A stretch of DNA of 64,000 bases from Puccinellia tenuiflora (Eukaryota; Streptophyta; Magnoliopsida; Poales; Poaceae). The stretch covers positions 1,439,898 to 1,503,897 of the forward strand of contig QRDG01000529.1 in assembly GCA_012064385.1 (NCBI GenBank), read 5' to 3'. The position numbers and the translations under genes were made by a program. Every line of letters begins with the position of its first letter. Position 1 is the stretch's first letter. Positions 1-9,855 of the stretch are shown here, in pieces. Below the pieces are notes generated by a model. The model had not been told where the DNA came from. It ran no database searches and worked only from the letters and a program-made list of their open reading frames with translations.

Positions 1-1330
1 ACCCACGGCCCACGGGACCTCGGTGTGTTGACTCGAGGTCCGCGCGCAACTTCACCAAGCAGACCATGGCACACGCAGCAATCTGGCGCTTGCAGGCTCC
101 CATGTGGTGTCGGCAATCACATGCAAAACTTCAGGTACGTGCATGTATCCACACATGTGCTACACTAGGCCTGCCGCTCGACGCCATCAACTCCACGACT
201 CCAACAACTATGCGCCGCCGCCGACTGACCTTCAACACCAAGATCTACGCGCCGGCCAATATATCTACACAGCATCAGCCCGGAACTACATCGAGCCGAG
301 CACGTCTACACTGTACGACTACACCAAGATCTTCATCGAGCAACTACGAGAAGCAACATCATCCACACGCAGGCCGGTGTGGATCTTCATCGACTTCTCC
401 GACGGCAAGGCATCTACATCAACGTCGCCGCGAGGGACGCCTCCAAGCGACATACGACATCACGCCTGCTGCTTCATCGCCGACACAACATCGCCAAGGT
501 CTCCATCGACGTGGTCTCCATCAACAATCTCGTCAACACATCGCCGCCGCCGCTACAACCACAACGTCCACAAGGATGGACACGCGTCCTCTGACAGTAC
601 TACTGCAAGACGCCACGACCCCGACGGATAAGACTGCATCGACAACAAACCGGCATCACTTTTAGTGAAAGCCCCTACAACCGCGCGCACGGTCCTGGCA
701 AAACCGTTGTGTGCTTGGTGGGATTCCTCCAGTCCTGGCAAAACTGGTGGACTCACCTACGACCGCGTCCTCTGACATCCGCAAGACGCCTCCCGACGGT
801 ACCTCTCAAGGTGCAAAACGTCGGCCCCGACGGTACCTCTCAAGGTGCAAAACGTCGGCCTCGACGGTACCTCCACAAGGTGCAAAACGTCCAAAAAAAA
901 CACGATTGCAGCTCCGTCATAAAAACCGCGCAATTTTTTGCGCCTTCGGCGTTGCGGCTTCCACGACTACGACGAGTACTACATCGACCACAACTACCTC
1001 GACCACGGCTACATCATGATTGGCTACCTCGACATCGACATCAAGGACAACGTCTATAGCAACACATCGGTAACAACTCCAGTCAAAGCGTCCGCGTCGT
1101 CACTTCCGTCCCCGACACTCCCGCTGTGACTGCGGGAGGGAAGAGAGGAGATACAGGGAAGGCACCAGAAGGGGACGGCATCAGAAGGGGACGGGAGGCA
1201 CCGCCCTAGGTGACGGACCAGTGCATCGGAGACGCAGTTGATGATGACGGAGAGGAGGAAACGACAAAAACGCAAAACTTCAAATCCAGTCACAAGTGTT
1301 CGCTTCACTCCCGCTACGACTGAGGGGGGA
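1..1330 (+). other. Internal/3' part of a short-LTR retroelement, non-coding
   Basis: This stretch lies directly upstream of an LTR-like sequence and ends in a purine tract (about 1320-1330), as expected for the polypurine tract of an LTR element. It is rich in repeated ctac/atcg/acatc words and has many overlapping open frames in several phases, none resembling gag, protease, RT or RNase H. I read it as the interior of a non-autonomous element cut by the window edge. The short frames here look like low-complexity artefacts. Confidence 0.4.
794..895 (+). repeat. 34 bp tandem repeat, three copies
   Basis: Units start at 794, 828 and 862, each beginning cgacggtacct and containing aaggtgcaaaacgtc. 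The third copy diverges slightly (ctccacaagg). The array sits inside the retroelement interior and has no evident coding role. Confidence 0.8.
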
Positions 1331-1482
1331 TGTTAGAGTACGTATAGGATACGAGTTAGAGATAGACTAGGGTTGAGAGTCATGACCTTGTACTCCAAGT
1401 CTACCCCCTCCTTGTACTCCTATATATACCCCACGAGGGTCACCGCAATACAAAACAAAAATTAGGGATTCAATATTTTCCA
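1331..1482 (+). mobile_element. Short LTR (probable 3' LTR)
   Basis: It begins TGTTAGAGTACG immediately after a purine tract (tgagggggga) and ends ...ATTTTCCA, giving TG...CA termini. It contains a TATA-like stretch (tatatatacccc) about 60 bp before the end, like short Copia-type LTRs. No 5' partner lies in the window, so the assignment rests on termini, polypurine tract and promoter-like content. Confidence 0.5.
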
Positions 1483-1876
1483 TAGTCACCCAGGGTCACC
1501 TTTAAGGGCCAGTTTCGGGGCACCAAGAAATATCGCTGTTTTGTTTGTTATTTTTGGGTATCGCAACAATTTTGACATTTCTTGACACTAGAGTCATGGT
1601 TACTTGCCGATTTTATTCCGGACTAGTAATGTCATCAATTCCAACATTTTTGTGGCCTACTATTGTGGAGGCATCCATAAAAGTTTCATGGTTTTTACCC
1701 CCATGTCACAATTACAGGTTTTTTTGGACCTAGTAAGAATATCGCTGTTTTGGGCACCTTTGTGTGCTACAGCTAACTGTTCTTAGGATTCAGAAAATTG
1801 TCACGTTTCGTGACCCCCGGTCATGGTTATGGACATGTTTTGCCCGAGAAGAAATATCACCGTTTCAGGCATTTTC
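1483..1876. repeat. Diverged dispersed repeat, no gene
   Basis: A motif close to aagaaatatcgctgtttt recurs at about 1525, 1735 and 1849, and a gtcatggtta word recurs at about 1595 and 1821. This suggests an old, decayed repeat. No coding sequence is recognisable. Confidence 0.35.
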
Positions 1877-1890
1877 CACTACTAGGGAAA

Positions 1891-2021
1891 AGGCTACCCG
1901 TGGCGCACCAAATAAGTCTACCCGTGGCGCAGGGCCTGCGCCACGGATTGCCACGCCACGGGTAACCACACTTACCCGTGGCGCAGGCACGGATGTGCGC
2001 CACGAGTATTTTCCATGGCGC
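1891..2021. repeat. CACTA left subterminal repeats
   Basis: Multiple direct and inverted copies of acccgtggcgca/tgcgccacg lie just inside the left TIR. The array is interrupted by the solo LTR at 2027 and resumes at 6665. Confidence 0.85.
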
Positions 2022-2026
2022 ACATG

Positions 2027-5000
2027 TGCGGTGACCCAGCACACCACTGCATGGTGTAGTGTGCAAGTCGTTGACATAATACTCACAGAAGGACCTATCC
2101 GTGAATATTACATCTCTCAGAGTGGTACAACAGAAACATAGTAGGTCCAAGGTAACACTATAGGATTACAACAATATTCAATACAAAATCTCGAGAACCT
2201 CCTCGATACATAGAGGATAGCCTCGTGCCAATGAAATCCAGGGAGAGCCAATTCGTAGCACTAAGCTGGAGATCAACTCTAGCTTTAACTCCTAATCCAC
2301 TACTGCTGTTGCCACCACCTTAATCTACTCTATCTGGAATAAGATTATCCTGACTTGTACTCGTTCCTTCAGTAAGCGTGGTCTCTTTCATTGGCAGTGT
2401 GATCTCTTTGACATCGTTGACATTGCTCATTCGTGGCCATAGTTGTAGTCGTGCTTCGGTTGGTGAAATAGCAGTTGACTCCTTAATGAAGATCTCGACG
2501 TTGTGATGGACCACCGTCAACTCCTTTGATGGCTCCAAAGTCTAAGCAGGGGGTCAAAAGGGCAAGGGTGAGTAACCAGCGTTACCCAGCAAGTCCATTA
2601 TGTACGGTGGGAAGTTTGATGCACTAGCTACAGCTTTAGACTCCAGGGAGCCTTAAGCTTAATGCAAGGTTTTTGTAAACATTTCTTTAAGAGGTTGCTT
2701 TTATTTCTGAAGACTATGCACGTCATCCTTCACAGGGCTAGAACTTTCATGGAGTTCCTTTCCTGCAGCGTTCGCAGCTCCTTCCCGGAAAAGGGAGTAA
2801 CATGTTACAATTTTTTACACTCTGCAGAGGTGCGTTACTTTACCCATAAGAGATCAAGACTTTGTTGCACAACCGGGTGATCTTTTCCGTCCACACTCTC
2901 TTTGGTGTGGGGCCCAGTTTTTGATCCAAGTCATTCACTATGCTTCTCCGCACAACGCATGCCCACCCTTTTGTAGGTTTGTCCTCCCCTAAATCTTTAG
3001 GCAGACCGTTCCGGACTCAAAAGTCCTCCCCTATGCCTAACAGATTGCCCGTTCCAGACATCCCTACAATCCATCATAGGCACCAGGTATCGTGGGACCT
3101 AAGGGTTCCCACCCATGTTGCGTGTAGTCCCGCAAGACCTACCGCGTACGACCCTGGTCACCCGTTGGCATGCATCCGGGAGAAGTACAGATGGCATTTC
3201 CCGTCCCATTCCAGGTCTTATGGTTAACGCGTCTTTACGGCGCAATCATTATGACGGCATTTGTTGTTAAGTCCTAGGTAATACTTTCCCGTGCAAGTGG
3301 GACCTCCAGACCAATTCATCTTACCATGGTCCCACCTGCCCTCCATAGTAGGTTACCACCAAATAGGTAGACAACCAATAGTCAAGTTATTAAAGAAATA
3401 GGTTTTATGCTTTCTTTTGTATAAAGGTGATAGTATAATAAAGTTTTACAAATAGTTTTCTAACAAATATTTCAAGAGATATGAGCAAGTGATGAACTTG
3501 CCTGTGATAGAGGTGGCAGTTCATGCCCTTCGGGGTTCTAGGGTTGCGTCAGAACCCGGAGATCTGAAAACAGCAGAGTAGTCCGGGTAAGGACTACTGG
3601 AAACACTTGCAATATGCTATTATGCATAAATATGAGATGCATCGTATATAACCCAAAATACCCAAACTCACAAGTAAGCGCTTAGTGTTAGTGATTACTT
3701 TGTTAAAGGTGAAATACTTTGAGTTATTAACACATTCAGACTTAAGTGTTTGTTATGATTAATGAAGTAATGTTTTACATGATTGATAAACAACTATAGG
3801 TGCTCAGTTAAGAATTGCATTTATTTCATAATTTTATTTTATTTAACTACTTTCAAAAAGTAATAACACTAAAGTGATAGATTTTCAAAAGAACTCCTTT
3901 TTGTGTGTTTTACCTAGGATGAGTAACGGAACAGTCATTTACATTATGGTATTTAGTTCAAAATTTTTATGTGTTGAACCTTTATTTCAAATTCATTTTC
4001 TTTTTAGAAAATTAGTTGTTTTAGAAGTTAGTACAAATCAATTTCACTTACTACCTTTGAATTAATTACATAAGAAAATTCTTTTCAATAATTTATTTTA
4101 AAATAATTGAAATAATATCCAATTATGGATTTTAGTATTTTTCATACAATAAAACCTTTTTAATAAATTAAATAAAAATTATATTTGAAATCCTTATAAA
4201 ATTTGGAGTTGAAAACATATTTTTATTTAATTTTAGAAATTTATTTGAATTACAAAATTTTAGGTGATGTTTAAGTGGCATTTTGGCAATTCTAAACAAC
4301 TTTTATTTTTATTTTATTAAACAAGTATGAATTTAGCATAATTGAACAGATTTAATTTTTCTGGTCATTTTGATATTTTATTTATATTTTTCTGATAAAC
4401 AGATTAAAAGTTATTGATTTTATAATTTTATAACATTTTTTGGAATTCTGGAAAAGATTAAATCTCTGACGATGGGTCCCGCTGGTCAGAGTTTTATTAA
4501 ATTTGGAAAACATTTCCTTAAAGGTTAAAAACCTGACAGCTCGGCCCCACGGTGACGTCAGCTGACGTCAGCCGCAGAGGGCACGGCTCTGCCGGCGACC
4601 GGCCGGTCGATTCCGGCCAAGCCGGGATGCGCGCCTAGGTGCATCGGACGCACAAGATGGAGGGGAACTCGGGGCTGGTGGCGCTCGGACCAAATGGTCA
4701 CCGGAATAGCTCCGGCGACCATGGCCAGCGGCGGCCGGAGGCGGAGCACGTCGGGGTCGGCGACCGGAGGCGAGAGGGAGAGGGAAAAGGTTATGGGGAA
4801 GATCCCCTGCTCACCAGGAGCTCGATGGAGAGGTCGTGGAGGCGCGGGGAGGTCGGACGGCGACGGAATCATGCTCGACGGCGGCGGGCGACATTCAGAG
4901 CGGCGCCGGCGTTCTCCAGCACCATACCATCCCAGCTCGAGCGCGACCCACTACAACGTAGAGGAGGACGAGGCGGACCTAACGGACATGGTCTAGGGTC

Positions 5001-6659
5001 TTGGCTCGGCTTCGCACGCCGGCGATTTGAGAGGACGACGGCGGCAGTACGGTGGCTAGGGTTAGGGTTTCCTTCGCTTTCCTGGGCAGGAGCAAGAGAG
5101 AGGGAGAGCGATAGGAAGAGAGGAAGAGGAGTGCGAGATGCGGACGGCGTCTCGCTCTTATCCGCGCGAGAAGCAGGCAAGCAGGAGGTGGCAACACCGG
5201 CGGCGACGTCGCTGTCATCCTTCTGGCCGGAAGGAAAGGAGAAAGAAAGGAAAAGGCGCTTTTCCAAAAAAAAAACCTGGACTTGTTTGTAATTACTGAA
5301 ATTCTTTAAAACAGAAACTTCACCTATTTATTTAGGGCTTTTAGATAAGACCAAAAATCATAGAAAAATTCATGGATGCTTCTAATATTGTAGAGAAGCT
5401 CCACATATTTTTATTTTGAATTTTTGAAATACCCTAATCACATTTAAAAATAGAGATATGTATAAGTCATTTAAATGTGTTCAAATTAATTTTTGGATAC
5501 AACCAAGTCCTTGAGTTCCAAAGCAATACATGCCATGAACTTGGTAGATTATTCAACATATATTACAGAGTTGGGATGTTAAGTAACTTTGCAAGATTCA
5601 TATCTGTGGTCTTTATCATTGGTTTGATTTTCTTCCTTGGGAATTAATTCATTGGAGAAATATTTTTATGTTGCTTTCTTAAAAAGGCACTTGATTAGGT
5701 TGAAGAGGTTGATACTTTGCCTTCTTGGTCAAAAGATCAATGTTGCCTTTTGTCCCTTCTCTTGTATTGATCAAATGCTGCTCCTCATTCTTGTTGACTG
5801 CTTGACTCCAGATGATCCAGCTGATCCAAAGACCCTTGTTGCTCTTATATTAGAATTGATTCTTTCTAGTCAATAATTGGATATTGGGGCAAGTTCCTAA
5901 TATCCATTACTTAACTTCCAAGATTATAATGCATCACCCTTGTGGTGAAAGCAAACATTTTATTCAAAGGACACTCTCCTTCTGGCAAGCATATTCTTAT
6001 TTGAAATTCAATTGCTTTAATGCATACAAAGAATTATGTTAACAAGGTTGCAAGGCTTGTTAACAAACTCCTTTCATATAACACCAAGCCTTTAAATTTC
6101 ACCCCAAGTTTCTTTAGTATTCAAATTGTCTTGCAGGAATGAATTTGGAAAGATTTGAAGATAAGAAGCTAAGATCAGATAAGGAGATAAAATTAGATGT
6201 AAAATAGAATTACTTAAGCATTTGAATTAGCTTTTGAGGTTAAGGCAAAGTAAGGACAAGGTCTTCCAATACTCAACCATTTTCATTATTTACTTTGTTT
6301 TAATAACTCTTTGAGTTGTGATAGGTGTTGAGTTGGTAATTTACTTATGAGTTATTTTCTTATTTACATAAGCATGTATAACTTTATTATTCATCTAAAT
6401 AAGTTCTCCAATTCAATATCATTTGTATATTCCAATTTGGATCTTATTTCCCGCAACCAGTAAAAATGCCTGGAGGTCATGTCAAAACTTATCACATTCA
6501 CCTCAGATGAGCTAAACTCTACTCATGAAGTTGAATGATCTCCAATCCCTCCAGGGTTTTATTTTGCGAAAAATTTATTCGGATTTTCAGATGCATGCAT
6601 GCAGATGCACAAAATCATACTTCTACCCTTCGTTGATTGCTAAATACTGGGGTATTACA
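2027..6659 (-). mobile_element. Solo LTR of a Ty3-type retrotransposon (4.6 kb) inside the CACTA element
   Basis: The segment starts TGCGGTGACCCAG and ends GGGGTATTACA, giving TG...CA termini. It is flanked by perfect 5 bp duplications ACATG (2022-2026 and 6660-6664). On the minus strand it starts TGTAATACCCCAG, the form seen in many grass Ty3 LTRs. It holds an AT-rich part, a GC-rich centre (about 4540-5270) and an AT-rich tail, but no gag or pol. A single LTR with an intact target duplication implies LTR-LTR recombination after insertion. Open frames in the GC-rich centre (such as 4639-5292) are not considered genes. Confidence 0.85.
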
Positions 6660-6664
6660 ACATG

Positions 6665-6775
6665 TCTATCTTGCGCCACGGCTAAGGGGAAGTACCCGTG
6701 GCGCACCTCTTACTCGTGCGCCACGGCTAGGGTGCGCCACGGCTACCTTCTGTCATGCGCCACGGCTAAGTTTTT
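6665..6775. repeat. CACTA left subterminal repeats, continued
   Basis: Five or so copies of gcgccacggcta or its complement occur here. Removing the solo LTR and one ACATG joins this block seamlessly to 1891-2026, which confirms the nesting order. Confidence 0.85.
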
Positions 6776-6909
6776 CTGTATTTTTTATATACAGAAAATA
6801 CTGTATTTATACAGGTATTTATACAGTATTTATACAGTTGTTAATACAGATTGCAGAACAATATACAAAATACATAGATCACACATGCATCGGAATCGAG
6901 TAGCAAGTT

Positions 6910-7051
6910 AGATCATCACATTACAAACACAAATTATATACACCACACATATGTCTCCGTCTTTCGTCGTGAAGGGCCGGATGTCGCCTTGTGCCTTTAT
7001 GCGCCGTTCCACCTCCGCATTATCGAATGGAGCGCCGTCGTAGTAGAACAT
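6910..7051 (-). other. Possible short exon or gene fragment in the CACTA element
   Basis: A minus-strand frame starting at an ATG at 7051 reads MFYYDGAPFDNAEVERRIKA and continues with balanced amino-acid use for about 30 residues before turning AT-rich and stopping at 6910. A plausible 3' splice acceptor (gacccag) lies just upstream. I do not recognise the family. It may be the remnant of a captured gene or of an ancestral transposon gene, and could also be chance. Confidence 0.25.
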
Positions 7052-7146
7052 GCCTGGGTCAAAAACGCTTAAGTCACAATTTCGTTACAAAAGTAATATT
7101 AAAATTTACGAAATGCGAGAAGTTAACGATGGAAAGCCTCATATAT

Positions 7147-7267
7147 CATTGCCGTGCAAAACAAGGCAAAAAGAGTGTGTACAAGACCATGTATTAATAC
7201 AAACACTCCAATTGTATATACTACAAGGCATTGTACACACTCTCCTTGCCTTTACCGTGGCATTGTT
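7147..7267. ncRNA. Hairpin 0 of the CACTA array (candidate small-RNA precursor)
   Basis: The arms at about 7163-7184 and 7231-7252 pair through AGTGTGTACAA/TTGTACACACT and AAGGCA/TGCCTT, with a few mismatches between. It is the most diverged unit. The strand of any transcript is unknown because a palindrome folds on both strands. Confidence 0.45.
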
Positions 7268-7348
7268 TAAATCATCGGCTTTGTCAATTCATAGAGAAGA
7301 AACAAAATGTTTTGAGTTTATGCCTCATACATAGATTGGACACACATT

Positions 7349-7438
7349 GATCAGGAACGGGGCAAGCGAACCAAGTAAGAGTATGCACAAGATGTTTATT
7401 TGTGCATATCACAAGGTCCGCTAGCACCTCCCTGAATC
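7349..7438. ncRNA. Hairpin 1 of the CACTA array (candidate small-RNA precursor)
   Basis: The 5' arm contains gcaagcgaacc and the 3' arm contains ggtccgctagc, with outer pairing gatcagg/cctgaatc. Inner stem atgcacaa/tgtgcat is shared with the other units. The stem has several mismatches. Confidence 0.45.
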
Positions 7439-7541
7439 ACATAGTGTGCCACAACATTTTAATCATCGGCATTCGGAAAGAGAGAGAAAAAACAAAATGA
7501 TTTCGGATTTGTGCCTCATACATATTTAAATTGGACACACA

Positions 7542-7629
7542 TTTCAGAGACGGAGCAAGTGAACCAAGTAGAATGCACAAAATGTTTATTTTTACATATC
7601 ACAAAGTTCACTAGCTCCTCCCTGAATCA
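7542..7629. ncRNA. Hairpin 2 of the CACTA array (candidate small-RNA precursor)
   Basis: Arms ggagcaagtgaac and gttcactagctcc pair with one mismatch. Compared with hairpin 1, a C-G pair has become T-A (aagcg/cgct to aagtg/cact), so pairing is kept. Confidence 0.45.
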
Positions 7630-7731
7630 TACAGTGCCACAACATTTTAATCATCGGCTTTCGAATAAACAGACAAAAAACAAAATAAAAATGACTTAGA
7701 TTTTGTGCCTCATACTTAGGTCGGACACACA

Positions 7732-7822
7732 AGTAGACCTGCAGGATCTTGTGAGCCAAGTATAATGCACAAGACTTGGTACTTGTGCATATCACAAGGC
7801 TCACAAGACCTGCAGGCCTACA
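7732..7822. ncRNA. Hairpin 3 of the CACTA array (candidate small-RNA precursor)
   Basis: Near-perfect 21 nt arms lie at 7737-7757 and 7798-7818: CCTGCAGG, one bulged A, then TCTTGTGAGCC, matched by GGCTCACAAGACCTGCAGG on the other arm. The loop side pairs atgcacaag with cttgtgcat. This stem is of the quality expected for a miRNA-type precursor. Confidence 0.5.
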
Positions 7823-7929
7823 ACCTAGTGCCACAACATTTTAATCATCGGCTTTCGAATAAACAGACAAAACAAAATAAAAATGACTTAGATTTTGCGC
7901 CTCATATTTAGGTCGGACACACAATTATT

Positions 7930-8020
7930 AGTAGCCCTGAAGGATCGGCAGAGCCAAGTAGGATGCACAGGACTTGTACTTGTGCATATCACAAGGCTCT
8001 GCAGACCTTCAGGGTTACCA
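7930..8020. ncRNA. Hairpin 4 of the CACTA array (candidate small-RNA precursor)
   Basis: Arms at 7935-7955 and 7995-8014 pair through CCCTGAAGG/CCTTCAGGG and GCAGAGCC/GGCTCTGC, with one bulge and one mismatch. Relative to hairpin 3, four base pairs have changed on both arms at once, while the spacer is almost identical. Confidence 0.5.
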
Positions 8021-8493
8021 CATAGTGCCACAACATTTTTAATCATCGGCTTTCGAAGAAAATAAGTTCCAAACAAGCACAGAATTCAGTCCGATGGTTA
8101 GGAAAGAAAATAGCACATATAATGTACGAGAATACCAGCAAGTAGCAGCCACGGACCATATACATCTAGTGTACCTACTCAACCAGAGCAATTAGCTAAA
8201 GCCAGAACCATTAGGGCCATTAAAGCCAGCAGCTCACCTAATAAGCCTAACTAGTGTCTAATACAAATAGCGTCGACCGCATCAGGACCAAATCCTGACC
8301 CTAGCTATGAAAACCCTAACACTAGAACACGCTGGGCATAGCTCGGAGCAGAGGAGCTGGAGGTCACCTAGACAGGTTGTAGCCGATGCCGATCTCATTG
8401 CACGGAGAGGTGGCGAGACCTAGACCATGTTGCGCAAAAGCTACACATGCACACTCCATAGATATCTCTGACAAAGCAAATAATGTAGCTTAC
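8021..8493. other. CACTA interior, partly intron of a captured gene
   Basis: The part next to 8494 reads on the minus strand as an intron starting GTAAGC after the captured exon. The rest shows no coding sequence or repeat I can identify. Confidence 0.3.
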
Positions 8494-9148
8494 ATGTAAG
8501 AAGTCGAGGATTGGACCAGAAGATTCGGCCTCGACAGCAAGCTCTTTCACCATCACCTCCGCAGCGCACAAGTCCTTGCGCACCTCTGCATTCAGCACGA
8601 GGTGGGAGAAATGCTGGTCCAGAACCAGCCCCATCCCCCTGGTCACCGCACCGAGCGACGGCACGCTCTCGCACGGCTCCAACCCTGGAACTCCCACTGC
8701 TTCCGGACGCGCCTCCGAGAACCTCCAGTACTTGCTGATCCACTTGACGAGGTACCTCATCAGGCCGGCCACCTCCCCGCCGTCCAGCTCAGACACGGCC
8801 GCGGCCAGGACAAGGGAGTCGACGCAGTCCACGGTGCTCGACGGCGTTCTCCTTCTTCCCTGCGTCCTTGTCCTTCCACTTGTTGACGGTGAGGATTGCG
8901 GCGTCCTTCCACCGTCCCTTGGCGTCGTAGGCGGCGTCGGAGGCCGGGGAGAGGAAGCAGCGGAGCGCGGCAAGGAGCTCGGCGGAGCGAAGGTCGGCGG
9001 TCTGGCGGAGGACGGCGCAGACGAGGTCGTGGCGGCCGGCGTCGGCAAGGGAGGAGAGGAGGTCCGGCTACGGGTGCGGGATGGCGCGGGAGTCCGCGAG
9101 GGCGAGCACGACGTTGTGCTCCGTGAGGCGGGACGCCGTGGACCGCGA
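8494..9148 (-). pseudogene. Captured host gene fragment (first exon) in the CACTA element
   Basis: On the minus strand a GC-rich, protein-like frame reads ...RLTEHNVVLALADSRAIPHP and, after an in-frame TAG at about 9066, continues PDLLSSLADAGRHDLV. A frameshift near 8850 leads to a second frame with CVDSLVLAAAVSELDGGEVA, MRYLVKWISKYWRF and LVLDQHFSHLVL. It ends at a good splice donor (CAT|GTAAGC, 8494/8493). This looks like exon 1 of a plant gene picked up by the transposon and since broken. I do not recognise the family and assign no function. No start codon is preserved. Gene capture is common for CACTA elements. Confidence 0.6.
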
Positions 9149-9389
9149 GGGGAGGTATAGGGGGAGGGGAGCGGGAGGGAGAGGGAGTTGGAGAGGGCCG
9201 TCGATCTAGGGTTAGGGGCGGCCGGGGTTCTGTGGGGGAGCAGGAGGGCAGAGAGGAGGCGGAGGAGGGTCAGGGGATAGGGGGGCGGGGAGGTGGCTTA
9301 CCAGCGCCGCGCGCCGTCGCCGTGGAGCAGCGGATCGAGCGCCGCGTCGCCGTCGCCGTGGGTCCTCCTGCTCCTGCGGGATTCCTGGT

Positions 9390-9520
9390 GGCGGAGGCGG
9401 AGGCGGCCGGGGAGGAGGCGGAGGCGGCGCGGGGAGGAGGCGGAGGCGACGCGGGGAGGAGGCGGAGGCGGCCGGGGAGGAGGCGGAGGCGGCGCGGGGA
9501 GGGAGGAGGAGATCGGGGAT
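9390..9520. repeat. GC-rich (ggaggcggaggcggc)n tract
   Basis: Imperfect direct repeats of gaggaggcggaggcg produce spurious Gly/Arg- and Pro/Ala-rich frames on both strands. It lies between the captured exon and the right subterminal repeats, possibly in the upstream region of the captured gene. Confidence 0.7.
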
Positions 9521-9587
9521 CGAGAGCGGCGCCACTGGGATCGATCGATGCGCTCTTATTTCCCCTCTGTGGGCCGGGTGCTACACT

Positions 9588-9830
9588 TACCCGTGGCGCA
9601 GGGTATTACCATGCGCCACGGCTAAGAGGCTACCCGTGGCGCACATGTTTCTGCCGCGCCACGCCTGAATGCGCACAGGCCGGCCGGCCAGGGCCCATCT
9701 TAGCTGTGGCGCACTTCTTAGAAACCTGCGCCACGGCTAAGTTTGTGTCAGTGGCGCAGCACCAAGCGGTGCGCCACGCATAATTAGCCATGGCGCACCA
9801 CGCTGACAGTGCGCCACGGATACGTGGCTT
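9588..9830. repeat. CACTA right subterminal repeats
   Basis: About ten copies of tacccgtggcgca or tgcgccacggcta occur in both orientations just inside the right TIR, matching the left-end repeats. Confidence 0.85.
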
Positions 9831-9855
9831 ACCTATAAGCCTTTTCCTAGTAGTG

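Larger units (their letters stand above)
7147..8020. repeat. Tandem array of five hairpin units (period about 190-202 bp)
   Basis: Units recur at about 7147, 7349, 7542, 7732 and 7930. Each unit is a spacer (ccacaacattttaatcatcgg ... gtgcctcatac ... ggacacac, in parts) followed by an 80-120 bp inverted repeat. The spacer and the loop-side sequence (caagta..atgcacaa ... tgtgcatatcacaagg) are conserved, while the outer stem sequence differs from unit to unit. Within each unit the two arms still pair. No open frame spans the array. The best parallel is a cluster of small-RNA hairpin precursors carried by a transposon; expression is not known from sequence. Confidence 0.8.
1877..9855. mobile_element. 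CACTA (En/Spm-type) DNA transposon, non-autonomous, with nested LTR
   Basis: The left end reads CACTACTAGGGAAAAGGCT and the right end is its inverted match AGCCTTTTCCTAGTAGTG, with one base of length difference. The 3 bp flanks are TTC on both sides (1874-1876 and 9856-9858), the target duplication typical of CACTA elements. Both subterminal regions are packed with ccgtggcgca/tgcgccacgg words in both orientations, the usual transposase-binding architecture. After removing the nested solo LTR and one copy of its target duplication, the element is about 3.3 kb. No TNPD- or TNPA-like transposase frame is visible, so it is non-autonomous. It carries a captured host exon and a hairpin array. Confidence 0.92.

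Noticed and set aside
66..1129. Several overlapping plus-strand frames at the window start
   Set aside because: Low-complexity repeated words keep more than one phase open at once. None resembles a retrotransposon or host protein.
4639..5292. 217-codon frame and overlapping frames on both strands
   Set aside because: They are in the GC-rich centre of the solo LTR. Arg/Gly/Ala-rich composition in all phases is expected from base content.
8576..9160. 194-codon plus-strand frame
   Set aside because: It is the antisense shadow of the captured exon on the minus strand, where the coding-like signal and splice donor are.
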